DNA of 64,000 nucleotides from Owenia fusiformis. Taxonomy: Eukaryota; Annelida; Polychaeta; Sabellida; Oweniidae. Made by a program: the position numbers and the translations under genes. Location: positions 464,633 to 528,632 of the forward strand of contig CAIIXF020000003.1 in the NCBI GenBank assembly GCA_903813345.2. Direction: 5' to 3'. Shown here one piece after another: positions 9,992 to 20,694 of this stretch (its first letter is position 1; each line of letters begins with the position of its first letter). A model generated the notes under the pieces. That model had not been told where the DNA came from and searched no databases. It worked only from the letters and a program-made list of their open reading frames with translations.

Positions 9992-10368
9992 ATGTTACTG
10001 TGGTGGAAGATGGCTGGAATGGGTGCACTGCATGTTTGCCACGTTGATGAATGTGGAGAGATCTTTGACAGCTCAAAGGATTTGAATACTCATAAGGCCA
10101 AAGTACATGGAAAAGGAGATTTTATTGTACTCTATGCAATAGAGGCTTCAGTCGGTGCTATGATCTTATCAAAGACCACATGCCAAGAGCACATCCTGGC
10201 ATTACTACGAAAAAGGTAAAAATTGCGACTCTAAACAGTGAAGAAGATCTGAAGTTACGTGAAAAAGTGTGTGGAAAAGTTGAGAAGAGGGAAGAGGAAG
10301 AAAGGAGGAAAGGGGAAGAAGAATACAGGAGGGGAAGAAGAAGACGGGAGGAGAGCGAAGAAAGTTGA
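9992..10368 (+). pseudogene. Two-finger C2H2 zinc-finger remnant with charged tail
   Basis: The first frame contains CHVDECGEIFDSSKDLNTHK, continuing to a histidine four residues later: Cys-X4-Cys-X12-His-X4-His with F and L at the hydrophobic positions. About 20 bases further, a one-base shift of frame gives a second finger, CTLCNRGFSRCYDL, with DHMPRAH completing the His pair (one residue longer than usual between C and H). The frame then continues through KVKIATLNSEEDLKLREKV into a Glu/Arg/Lys-rich coil over the purine tract and stops. Two fingers need different frames, so this copy is broken by a single indel near 10118-10125. No neighbouring exon was identified; it may be a processed or transposon-carried copy. 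Confidence 0.5.
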
Positions 10369-10425
10369 GAAGAAAAAAGAAAAAAGAAAAGAAGAAGGAA
10401 GAGGAAGAAAGGAGAAAAAATAAAA
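10270..10425. repeat. Purine-rich (GA/AAG) low-complexity tract
   Basis: About 150 bases are almost entirely A and G on the plus strand (GAAGAGGAAGAAAGGAGGAA and similar). It encodes the charged tail of the zinc-finger remnant. Confidence 0.9.
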
Positions 10426-10497
10426 TAACTTTCTTGCCCTACAAGATATGAGTGACACTCTGAAAGCCAGATCTTTCAAGAAAAAACTGCCTGTTGC

Positions 10498-10758
10498 TTG
10501 CTGCTGAGTGGCAAGATCCCTTCTATTGACACATTCTTGGAAGTCGTCACCTGTAGGTTGATGTACCGGGTGAGTGTTTCCACTTTTATTGCAGAAGGTG
10601 TCATGATACGGGAGGTTGTGGAATGCCTGATGCTGCTTGCCATTTTAGCAAATAAAGAGCAAGGAAACATTGTTATCAGATACAGACATTGCAGTTATTC
10701 TGCTGTGCCATTCTGCAAGGCTTTGTGCTACATTGTAGATGGATACTGGAACGGCTAG
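10498..10758 (+). CDS. Hypothetical ORF, transposon-associated
   Basis: 86 codons, including IPSIDTFLEVVTCRLMYRV and ECLMLLAILANKEQGN. Not recognised. It runs into a 70-bp stretch (about 10780-10845) shared with 25925-25995, which marks the neighbourhood as multi-copy. A LINE tail then interrupts. Confidence 0.2.
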   Translation: MLLSGKIPSIDTFLEVVTCRLMYRVSVSTFIAEGVMIREVVECLMLLAILANKEQGNIVIRYRHCSYSAVPFCKALCYIVDGYWNG

Positions 10759-10849
10759 GTGACAGACCCCGTTTGACTTCCCTAGAATGTCTCAGAACAC
10801 TTGGTCTTATACAGAAGGGTTTGACAAGGACATCCTGTCCATAGGTTAT

Positions 10850-11560
10850 GTTTTATTCATCAATACTATCATTTCACAATGTCCGACAATGGGCCAAGGC
10901 CATTGGCATTAGTGGCCCATGTTGATTGTTACACATACACATTTATACAATTTCTAAAATAGAGTTAAGGAGGCAAATAAAAATCAGGTAATTTTAGGCT
11001 GCTGAACACTCAGCATGACAATACATGTAAGTTACATGTAAGTTACATGTGACATTTCACACCAAATATATCAAGTTAAACATTAGTCTACAATTAAAGA
11101 AATAAAGTTGGCAGTTGTTGTGAATATAAGCTTGTTAGTTTCAATTTTATGTTGAGCCACCATATAACAATGTCTCTAGTTTCGAGTGCTAGTTGTTCCC
11201 TAAGATCAAGTAAAAGGGGGCAAGAAAAGAATAGGTGTTGGGTTGTCTGAGATCGAAAACCGCACAGGCATTGAGGATTGACATTATTGAATCGATGCTG
11301 GAACTTATGGTAACGAAAAATGAAATCACATCTGGTTTTATTAAGCACTATTTCAGCTTGCCTGTCTAAATTCAAGTGGACTGTGTCTATTAGGGTCTTC
11401 TTCGGAAATAAATGTTTTTTAAGATTGTATTTAAAAGTGCGCTTTATTGGAATGGTTTTGAGTTGATCAGGTAATATGTCCCTCTCCTATTCAGATATAG
11501 AAGAAACTACAGTACCGCGTCTAGTTTTTTCAGATTGTTAAGCAGGTACAATAAAATGTC
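10850..11560 (-). mobile_element. LINE (CR1/Jockey-like) 3' end, 5' truncated
   Basis: On the minus strand the frame reads LPDQLKTIPIKRTFKYNLKK, then LNLDRQAEIVLNKTRC, PQCLCGFRSQTTQHLFFSCP. The pattern of a basic helix, an R-x-[DG]-[FL] strand and a C-x-C-G-x(6)-H-x(4)-C-P knuckle is the C-terminus of ORF2 in CR1, Jockey and related non-LTR retrotransposons, downstream of the reverse transcriptase. Reverse transcriptase itself is absent: a typical 5'-truncated insertion. Flanking GTCCATNAGG occurs on both sides (near 10843 and 11556) and could be the target duplication. The host sequence is the multi-copy block also seen at 25.9 kb. Confidence 0.7.
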
Positions 11561-13063
11561 CATCAGGAACAAATCCAGCCACAACTTAAGTCATACCTAC
11601 AAAGCTTCACCAGCAGGCAGTAATCCCCAAGAATTGTGTCCCAGAGTCATCAGTGGCAGCCTCCAACAACAGATGTGAGACATATCAAAGTAATGGTCTG
11701 TTAATTAATTTGTTGACTAAAGACAATAATGGACAGTCGATCTTCAATCAAGGAGATTGAAACCAAGACGCAGTTGAGTCATGAATCCTCTTCATACCAA
11801 AGCATAAGCTCAATCTGAAAAATGTAACTGCTAAGTGGAGCCCCCACAATAAAAAGATAGATGCATGAACTGCACATTATGGTTCGATACATTGATTGTG
11901 ACGTAAAATTTTTCAGATTCAAGCTGTTCCATGGTATCGAGACAAGTATATTTCAAACAGATGTATATTTCAAACAGATTTCAATCACCTGGAAAATACT
12001 TCTTCAGACCGTGACAAGTCTGATGTTTACAAATCCTATTTAAATCCACTATACAAAGTAACCTAGGCCTACCATTTATGTATTATTAAAAAGATGGGCC
12101 CCAACTTCCTTGAAGGTACTAAAACAAAACAGAACCTTACTGTCTATCTCCATGATAAATGTATGGAAATATCATCATTTATATCGAATCATTTAAACAG
12201 ATCACTTCAAATAAGGAAATACAAAAACCAGAGTCATTTAAAAATTATAGCCCTCGTTACACTATCACTTTTGATCTCTCGAGCCATACTATAACCTCTA
12301 AAAAGTGTACTCTAAAAATGTATTCCACAGTAAGTGGAAATATCATCAAAATTGTAAGATAGGGCTGTAAAATAAAAACAATTCAGAAATAAACTACTTG
12401 CAAGTAAAATAATTATCAATTTCACCATGTCATTTTATATTATAACTTATGCCTCACACTAGCCAAAGCTTGAAAAGTGAAAATTGTATTTGTCAATTGC
12501 TGTTTTTAGACATTCTCTTCAAAAGGTCTTGTGTTAAAAGATTCAAAATTGTACATTGCACAGTAATAATATAATGCAATTATGCCAAACACTTGTTACA
12601 TGGTAAGAAGTGCTAGAACTAATTAACTTTCCCGTGGCAATCTTGCATTCTGGCGACCATGTTTGACAACAAAATCTACAAAAATAGCTGAAGACGTACA
12701 TGCCATTCACTCTCAAGATATGCGCCCTTCAGGCCGTCGAAAGGGCTGACTTGTTTGGACGACTGGACAGTTGAAGGCTTAGGCTGGTCAACCAGGTGTT
12801 GACCTTCGAGGTCAATGACCTAGAATTGGACACAAGTCAGACAGCAGCCATAGAGGTCTGCTTTCAGCTATTTCCACCTGCACATAAGTGTCACTGGCAG
12901 CTCGCTGAACAGGCTGTAACTGGAGTACTTAGCTCCGATTTAAATGGCCTGAAGCTGACGTACTCCGTTGCCAGCAGTGTTTTGAATAGGGAGGGGGTGC
13001 CAAGACAATGCAAGTGAAAATTGATTTCCTCGTCCCTAGGCCTTTAAAAAATAATGTTTGTTT
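11561..13063. other. No supported gene
   Basis: Contains AT-rich filler and one 73-codon frame (12796-13017) with a plausible protein composition but no recognisable motif or splice context. Nothing else is supportable. Confidence 0.35.
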
Positions 13064-13178
13064 TCATAATAGTAATACTGTATAATAGTCTGTTCACCTA
13101 TAGTAATAATATAATAATATAAAAATGATATTGCTATGTTGGTTCTGTTGCGATACTTTCAGTGGTCCTTTAATAACC
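13064..13178 (+). repeat. Dispersed repeat family B, copy 2
   Basis: Matches 1661-1780 in the same orientation. The end is sharply defined at GGTCCTTTAATAACC. Confidence 0.85.
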
Positions 13179-13275
13179 GCAAAATCTTGTTTTCTTAAAA
13201 TTCTCAAAATTAAAACTAGCAAAATTACTGTACTGTATTAAATATGCATAGTGTCCCTTTAATTAGGAACTCATT

Positions 13276-13479
13276 ATGTTTCAATTTGATTGTAGACATA
13301 CATCCACATTACAATTCCAGGATCTCTTTAATGGCACACCAACAGATGGGGAGGATGCGCTTAATGATGTTATTCGAAGACAAGACAACATGTTCGCCGA
13401 GCTGTCTCAAGATGCCCTGAGTCTCCCAGAATTAGCGGAGAATCATCCTAGATCATTTGTCATATTGCATGGTGAATAA
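13276..13479 (+). pseudogene. Coding-like fragment upstream of OTU C-half
   Basis: 67 codons, including CRHTSTLQFQDLFNGTPTDG and RRQDNMFAELSQDALSLPE. Acidic and protein-like, unrecognised. It lies 270 bp before the OTU C-half and is separated from it only by a tandem repeat, so it may belong to the same fossil element. Confidence 0.3.
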
Positions 13480-13484
13480 ATAAA

Positions 13485-13735
13485 TACCGGAAAGGAGATC
13501 GTCGTCCAGGGGCCGAACACCCACAGCCATCACGTGTTAGGGATCGTAGCAAGGGGCCGAACACCCACCGTAAGGTGTCCCCACAGCCATCACGTGTTAA
13601 GGATCGCAGCAAGGGGGCCGAACACCCACCGTGAGGTGTCCCCACAGCCATCATGTGTTAGGGATCGTAGCGAGGGGCCAAACACCCACCGTAAAGTGTC
13701 CCCACGCCTTACACTGGGGAGTTAATTTAACTTCT
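13485..13735. repeat. GC-rich 62-bp tandem repeat, about 4 copies
   Basis: Units contain GGGCCGAACACCCACCGTRA, GGTGTCCCCACAGCCATCA and GTGTTAGGGATCGTAGCRA. The GC content stands out strongly from the surroundings. The first unit is shortened. Confidence 0.9.
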
Positions 13736-13746
13736 TAACTTAAGTT

Positions 13747-14225
13747 AACTTCTAGTTTAGCTGAAAGAATAACAAATGTCACTCAGCCTGATGCTTATGT
13801 AGGAATGTTGGGAGATAATCACTTTAGCATATTTGCTGAAAACGCATATACATATTTATCAATTCAACAATGGACAGTATACACATTACATTCAAAACTA
13901 CCACTATGCTTTACCGAAAGTCCAATTACACTCCTTTATCAGCCAGATGCCCTGGGACAGCCTAGACATTATGATGCTCTACTGATTGATAACTTTCAAA
14001 ATGTGAGTGTGCCAGGAATCAAGAGCAGTTTCAGGAAGAGTAAACTATGTCAAGGATGTGACAACTTTTGTGTCAAATTACTCCAAGGATAACCTTTACA
14101 ACTTCATCCCCGGGCGCCACCATACCATTCTTTCCTAGATTTGAACATGATCACTTCATGAGAAATCCAGTAGCCTATGGAAGGAAACTTGGACAATTTT
14201 CAAAAGAATTGGACTCATGGAAGAA
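13747..14225 (+). pseudogene. OTU-type protease, C-terminal half plus tail (transposon-borne fossil)
   Basis: The frame contains QPDAYVGMLGDNHFSIFAEN, then SPITLLYQ and QPRHYDALL. A strand-loop ending in H-Y-D-[AS]-L is the catalytic-histidine end of OTU domains and complements the cysteine half at 2.7 kb. Beyond it a conserved tail (NFQNVSV, IKSSFRKSKLCQG) is shared with the inverted copy at 48890-49495. Homology of the two copies continues past the stop into noncoding sequence, ending near 14388, so the element is multi-copy. Broken; family inferred to be Helitron-like because OTU and PIF1 pieces co-occur in the window. Confidence 0.6.
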
Positions 14226-14388
14226 TGCTGTCGCTAACTAATTATGATTATAACAATAATGTGTGGTGAAGCAGTTAAGAAAACCATGACATAAATGTAT
14301 AACATGTCTTTTAGACACTATTGTGAACCTGAATCTAAGGCTAACACATGTGACTGGCCAGTGAGCTTGACCAAAATATATACTTCCA

Positions 14389-16945
14389 GATCCAAATTGT
14401 CAAGGGAACTACTAAGTCGTCATATGACGCGATTACGGATCGATTGTGTTTCCAAGTAATGTCGTCATGTGACGTAGAACGCATTGTCCGCCATTGCTCT
14501 CAATTTTGTCTGAACGGGTAAGCGTATTTTAACATTTCTGTCATTTAAAGCCTGGTTTTCAGTATTTATAATCGAATTTCACTTCAACTTGATTGTAGAA
14601 ATGAATAGAGTTGTAACTTCTTATTTTACTGAATCATTATTCGAGCCAGAAGTGGCGCAAAATCAATCATTATGAACTTGAAGAAATTTAGTTACTCATG
14701 GTTCAACGAGTTTTTCAGATGGTTCAAATACTGAATAGCCTAGCATGCTAGTCAACACTGATATATTTAATGTTCTGTAAATGGTTAGTATGATGCTATG
14801 CTGGTCGCAAGGAGAGGTATCAAAAGTTCAATGTCTGATAGGAAGCTAAATTAATCTAGTTTTGAGTTTGACCCCCTCCCCCCAAAAACGTGATCATCGC
14901 GGACTTTTCACGTGTGGACTTTCGTGGATTTTGGATTTTCATTGAGATATTACCATAACGTGTGTAGGCTACAATGTAGAATTCTTAAAACATGTGACAA
15001 CAACAGTAAACAGCATTTGCAGAAAACATCAAGTAAACTCTTTATTTTAAAACCATTCAAACAAAGGAATTCTGATCCGAGTCAAAATTGCACAAAAATT
15101 GAAATATTAAAATTTGTCTGATAGCAAACTGAAATGGCTTTGACCCCCCCCCCTTCTAGATTTATTTAGTTTTATAGGCTTATCCGTTGACATTGAACCT
15201 TGGATGCCTCCCGCCAGACGTATGTCACGAGACATTACCATCTCCATAAGAAGTGAACGATAGTTTTTTAAACTGGAAGGTCAAGGTCGGAACTCAAATG
15301 AAAATAGACTGCCCCAAGTCATTTCTTTTTCAGAACAAGAACGCCAACAACAACAAGATCCTATGCATACGACCACGCACACCAATAACAAGTGCAACAA
15401 CAAATAACACAAACAATTATAAAGGTTATGTCAACAAAGACATATATTACAAATCAGGTGTGAAATCGGCAAAACTTGGGCTCAGTAGACAATAAAAAAG
15501 TTTACTGTAGAAGTGTGCATGCTAAGGTGTCAAGGTATGTATCAAATCAAGAGATCAAGAGATCAAAAGACTAAAAGCTAATGTATATTTTGTAACAATA
15601 GAGAGGTAAAGCAATACCATTTTTATTACATGAACCACAAACTTAAATCTATACATTTCCGTTTTCGTTCTGTGAACGTGCTACTTTAAAAACGGGGGAA
15701 ACGTAATTTGTAGGTCTTAAACTTAAAACTGGTTTATTTCTTTTTGCTAGTGGTCTCTGTTTTATTTTCTATTTATGACAAAGTAATAAGAGTGTTTCGA
15801 CCCTTCCAAGCCGCGGTTTGTGTTGCAAGAAGTACTAATACAATAATATTGTATTTAAAAAACTATTAGTATGAACTGTATGAATACATGAAATACTAGT
15901 ATCTTCATTCAAAGGTATAAATGTTGTACAAAGACAGGCAGGAAATGTATTGACTAAGGCCACACATATAAGATATGCTTTTATCTCATATTTCCAGGGC
16001 ACGGTAATAATAACAAAGGTCAAGAAGGATGATGTACATTAGAACTTTCCACAGAGTCCAAATGATGTCACGACAAGATCCACAGATGTCATTCACTAGG
16101 GATTTAATTGGACTTTTTGAGATTTGTTGTATATTTTTGGGCTATAAGACGCCACAATATACTGAAATATGTGCTTAAGTTATATGATTGTTTTATGTCA
16201 CCGTGTAGAGATGGTGACATAATGAAGTTTGTTAGAGTTTATTCGTATATTTAAACTTTTTCTTGGTAATGCAATACTGCATCAAAACACAAAAAAAGAT
16301 ATAGAAATTGTGTTCACAGTTTGAAAATCTGATTTAAAACTCCTTGCAAAATGTAACATAACGTAAAAGAGCACGAAGCGCTATCTATATTGTTCTTGGT
16401 AAAAAAGTCATTTACAAAAATAACAATAGAGTTCCTTACTTGTAAGTCACCCTACCCCATCCAGAACAGTATACCAGTAATATAAGTGGCGCTACATACT
16501 TCTGGATATGTGACAATATAACCATTTACTTAATAGATTCCACTAAAAGCAACATTTCACTATCACTCCATCTTTTCCGCCCCTTATACCTAACTTCGGG
16601 TCTTTGTGGTTTTTCAGTGATTTTTTCACTGGATTATCTTGTTACTCATATGTTTTGATATATCAAAGAAAATTACTGACTCCATGCAATGAATATATCA
16701 TTTGCGGGTAACTTTAACTTCTGTTTGAAGTCCAACAACGCTAAGAGTATGTGAATACTATAAAAAAAAGCATATTACTTCTTCTGATGACAACTTGGCT
16801 ACATTCTTATGTGTGTTATTTTATGATATTTGCTATATATTTTGTTTGTAAAAATGCCAGTCATTTCTGTTCGATGGGATTCGCTACACTTTGGCGTTGC
16901 CGTTGTTCTGGTTTGAATAAGAGTCATGGCTATCTAATGCAACTA
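14389..16945. other. No supported gene
   Basis: Contains two related palindromic phrases GTCGTCATATGACG and GTCGTCATGTGACG (near 14417 and 14460), short poly-C runs (14875, 15145) and scattered small frames without recognisable content. Nothing is annotatable. Confidence 0.35.
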
Positions 16946-17103
16946 CGGTAAAACATGTGTACAGTGAACGCATATCGAGCCAAAACGTGTTCCCAGTTGG
17001 TAGATGTTCACTTCATAGAGGCAATTTCATACAGAAGTCAGAGGATTATTTTATAAGAAGAGGTGTTCACTAGAGAAGATATTCATTGATACAGGTTTTA
17101 CAG
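16946..17103. mobile_element. pogo/Tigger-type MITE (158 bp)
   Basis: The left end CGGTAAAACATGTGTACAGT, preceded by TA, pairs with a right end whose reverse complement is CTGTAAAACCTGTATCAATG. CAGT(A/C)AAACCT termini with TA duplications belong to pogo/Tigger elements. Interior palindromic GTTCACT/AGTGAAC phrases support folding. Slightly degenerate ends. Confidence 0.6.
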
Positions 17104-17358
17104 TGCAGCACGTTTACCAAGACTTTTTATAATTTTAGTTATGCAAAACGATGGATTTCATGAATTTCAAATAATTACAAATTAAATCTGTATTTGGATC
17201 ATCTTATATACAGTAATATAATAAGTAATATAATAATTTTATAAGCAATATTTCTGAGATGGACAGTGTCTCATAAGCCATTGTTGGCTTGGGGCTTTTG
17301 AATAATTGTACGTATAATTATGTAAAATAATACGCCTGTAACACTTTAATAAATTTTG

Positions 17359-17633
17359 TTTTGGATTTATATCAATCAGTCCGGAGTAAGTCCAACATAC
17401 ACGTTCGTTTGTTCAATGAATACACAGATTGTAACGTTGGTTCTAATTGGCTGCCAGCTATAATTTTTAATGGCGTAAAAATCATTTTTGACGCCGTACA
17501 AAATTGATTTTTTTTTACGCCGTTAATTATTTAGCTGGCAGCCAATTAGAACCAGCGTTACAATCTGTGTATTCATTGAACAAACGAACGTGTATGTTCG
17601 ACTTAATCCGGACTGATTGATATAAATCCAAAA
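17359..17633. mobile_element. Palindromic (foldback) MITE, 275 bp
   Basis: Two arms of about 130 bp are near-perfect reverse complements: TTTTGGATTTATATCAATCA at the start mirrors the last 20 bases, and GGCTGCCAGCTA mirrors TAGCTGGCAGCC next to the centre. The loop is T-rich (near 17490-17505). It sits 188 bp upstream of the start codon at 17821, so it may form part of that gene's promoter or 5' leader. Confidence 0.9.
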
Positions 17634-17820
17634 CTCTATTTTTCTGTTACTGTATGTCACATTTATCATTTATATTGGCATTTTTATTTGCCAGACGCAT
17701 TTGGTTGTATGGAAGACTACAACGTCCCGGGAATTTGATAAGCATCGAGTTTTCATTGTTTTTTCGCAAATGATTAACAATGTTCTGTATGTTCTTAATT
17801 TCGAAGGGGTGAAATGAAAA

Positions 17821-17951
17821 ATGGCTGAGACTGAGAGTGAAATTACTGAAAACGTACTTGATGTCATCCAGCTGGGTGTGCAGGCGATAGTCCAGCAGTC
17901 CAATGAAACAATAGACCATGCATCAAATTCTAGAGACACATTTGTCAATCA
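17821..17951 (+). CDS. Probable first coding exon of an unknown host gene
   Basis: ATG in good context (AAAATGG) opens MAETESEITENVLDVIQLGV and then QAIVQQSNETIDHASNSRD, an amphipathic, protein-like sequence of 43 codons. The exon ends at TCAATCA|GTAAGC, a strong donor, leaving phase 2; without splicing the frame stops one codon later. Upstream 180 bp is leader-like and preceded by a palindromic MITE. I could not find a phase-2 acceptor that continues it: the exons further right are all phase 1. Function unknown. An overlapping minus-strand frame is longer but has transposon-free, low-likelihood composition and I reject it. Confidence 0.45.
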
Positions 17952-17955
17952 GTAA

Positions 17956-18929
17956 GCCTTTTTGCGCCTAGGATTTGCGCCATTGATTTGATTATTCCAA
18001 AATCGTTTTTTGCGCCGGTTCCTGGTGAATCGTGGAACAGAACACTTGTTGAGTTTCATGACTCATTATATCTTGGTCACATACTAGTATTTTTGGAAAT
18101 GAAATTATTGGTTCTTTGATTAGACCCTAATTGATAATACTAAATAAGGGGTTTTCAATAGTTTCATGACATCCGCATTACATTTAAACTTTGGTGCCAA
18201 AAGCTTTGCAATCTGAGACAAGTAAAAGGACAGGTGGCGGTAAACCCCTGTTTTAGCCCCCTACAAAACAAGTATATATTGACATGGAATTGAAGAAGAA
18301 GTATGACTCATTACTAAAAATGTGATTTCTAAGAGTTTTGACATTTGACCTTGACACTAGGGTGGTTTCTTTGAGAGTTGCCATTTTTGTCAAAATTTTA
18401 CTGTTTCTAATCCAAGAAATGAAAGCAATTGGCTTTATTTTGATTGTGACTGATAATAAGACTTGTGAATGGAAATAAAATGTGTATCATATATTAAATT
18501 CTATATAATGATAAGTTTTGATATTATATTGATGGTAACCTTGTGTGTACCCATATTCAGACAGCCTTGTGATAGGGGTTCTTACTGCCAATTTTTCAAA
18601 GAAACAGAAAACGTATGTCACTTTTTGAAATTGCACATCGCAAGAACAAAGCTTTATCTACAACTTGCATTGGTCTTAAAAGTAAATGGAAGAATGAGTT
18701 TTTCAGAAAACGTGGACCAATAGTCTGTTAAATGGACCTGTTCTTTTAAATGTTTGCAACTTGCTCTACTTTGAATCTAAAAAATAAGCAATCAAAGGAC
18801 CAGTTAAAATAGAGACAATTATACAATTATATTTTGATGCTTTTCTGACATGTTATTTTCGAAAAATATCAATATGGCTGAAACACCCTAAATTACAAAA
18901 GGCCACAGCTTTGCTGCACATTATACATA
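17956..18929. other. Intron-like, no feature
   Basis: AT-rich, without a supportable frame or repeat. Confidence 0.4.
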
Positions 18930-19427
18930 CCGGATTTTCTCGCATATAAGCCCTGGGCGTATAACTGAAAGAAGGGGTCATTTCGTCTGTTATTTTACCG
19001 CTTATTTTTCGCCCATGGGCTAGGGCATATAAGTGTACTACTTTCGATTTTTGGCCCAGTGGGCGTAAAGGTGAGAAGAGCTGATGAGCATCAGCCATCT
19101 TCCTCAAAGATTTCCGTACCTACTATTGTAGTCCTACCGCATGTTTTGTAAGAATTATAAAGGAAATGTCACCTACAACCTTGGACTTAATGTTGAAACA
19201 AAATAACAACAGAACGATCCACCACTGCCACTTACGGCACAGCGTTGAACTTAATGTTGAAACAAAGTAACAAAAGAACGATCTGCCAGTGACAAAATAC
19301 TCTTGAATTTATTGAAAAAAATCAATAAATAGTCACTTTTTATAGGCCCATGGGCGTATAAGCGTACTACATTAGATTTTTGGCCCATGGGCCTAAATTT
19401 AGGGGGCGTATATGCGAGAAAATTCGG
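18930..19427. mobile_element. MITE with TA duplication, 498 bp
   Basis: Left end CCGGATTTTCTCGCATATAA and right end, reverse-complemented, CCGAATTTTCTCGCATATAC are inverted repeats. TA flanks both sides (18928-18929, 19428-19429), suggesting a Tc1/mariner-type origin. Subterminal phrases such as TTTTTGGCCCATGGGC occur twice. No coding content. Confidence 0.8.
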
Positions 19428-19445
19428 TAACTATCTGATCATATA

Positions 19446-19530
19446 CAGTAAAACCTGTCTAATCTGAACACCCAGCATGGAACCAGCCAAAAGCGTTCAA
19501 ATTGGCAGGTGTTCAAATTTCGAGGATTTT
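19446..19530 (+). repeat. Solo pogo/Tigger-like end
   Basis: CAGTAAAACCTGTCTAATCT, preceded by TA, matches the left end of the MITE at 39518. No right end was seen within 600 bp; a poly-G run follows at about 19540. Confidence 0.6.
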
Positions 19531-19540
19531 GTTGGTTGGG

Positions 19541-20490
19541 GGGGGGGGTTTCATTGTTTAGTCCACTACATTGAACACTTAATCCTAAGCTTGAAAAAGT
19601 TCTTCATTGTTGTTTGTTTCTTGGCACTTTTAGCATTAGCAATATTTGAGTAGATATCCTATTCAAGTAAAAAGAGTTTTTCATGAGTGTTCATCTGAGA
19701 TGATATATAATCCTTCAAAATATCAAGGGCATTCAGGATGTCAGATGTGTGCCTTTTTAGGAGGCTTTTTAGTGATATGATATTACGAAGTTGAATTTTT
19801 ATTCTTTCTCCTGATAAAATCTTGTCTGCAATTTAAATACATATATTATCATATCTTTTAATAAAATTAGATACAATAACAAAAAAATAAGAATGTGTTT
19901 GGTGCAGTAGGAGTTTTTATTATGTAACATTATGTAATATTATGTAACATTACGTCACAAGTTATTAAATATTAATAACTAACCCCAAAACCTCTAAAAG
20001 ATTACTTCAGATGATCTTTCCTTACATAAAAAACGCTCAGAAACACTTGTCAATAAATCAGAAACCCTAACATTTTTGAAAAAACATACAATTACCATTA
20101 AACCATTATCGGTAAGATTCTCTTTAAGTGATGCAAACATATAGAAATGGAAACTTATTGACTCAATTAATATGCATGAAACAGATGCAAGGTACATGTG
20201 AAGAAGAGATTCTTCATATTTATTTTCAACCATCTAAAAGTAAATGAGCATGAAAAAGAACTTGTAATCTTGAGTTTAACACATTAATATCAAAATGTTT
20301 CTCATTTATTATAAATTTTGGAGTTAAAAACTCCTTTAACTATGATTTTTCAGTCATAAGACCAATTCAATAATGGCATTAACAATTGTGCTTGTCACAT
20401 AAAATAAAATGAAATGTTAAAACATATTTTCAAACTTTGAATTGGGCCTGGAAATTAGCATTTGTTAATGTTTTAACTTAATTACGATGA
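19541..20490. other. No feature seen
   Basis: AT-rich. TATGTAACATTATGTAATAT-type near-repeats occur near 19920-19960. No gene. Confidence 0.4.
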
Positions 20491-20694
20491 CCACAAAGAA
20501 CTATTACTAGATTTGAGAGGCATTTGCTGGAAGGTCGCGAATGGGAATTTGAGAAAGTATGCCCAACTATCATTAACAAGGGACTTTCTGGAAGAAAATT
20601 GTTGGGCCTCCATGAAAAAGAACTGGCTTTATTTGAGACACTTGTGGCATCCAGGAAAGCATACCTAGATGTTTATTTGTCACATGAGCCATAG
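20491..20694 (+). pseudogene. C-terminal fragment of multi-copy element protein
   Basis: A 67-codon frame without a start ends at TAG: RFERHLLEGREWEFEKVCPT, then LSGRKLLGLHEKELALFETL and ASRKAYLDVYLSHEP. The last part is nearly identical to 4026-4100, following the PIF1-like helicase piece. It therefore probably encodes the end of the same element's protein, here in a clean frame. Domain unknown. High coding quality suggests this copy is younger than the 4-kb one. Confidence 0.4.

Noticed and set aside
14400-14480. CRE-like promoter elements (GTCGTCATATGACG and GTCGTCATGTGACG)
   Set aside because: No gene start, TATA or initiator that I can tie to them; kept only as a note.
17670-17948. 92-codon minus-strand ORF opposite the ATG exon
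   Set aside because: The plus strand has a better Kozak context, a strong donor and a more protein-like composition; the minus frame is its shadow.
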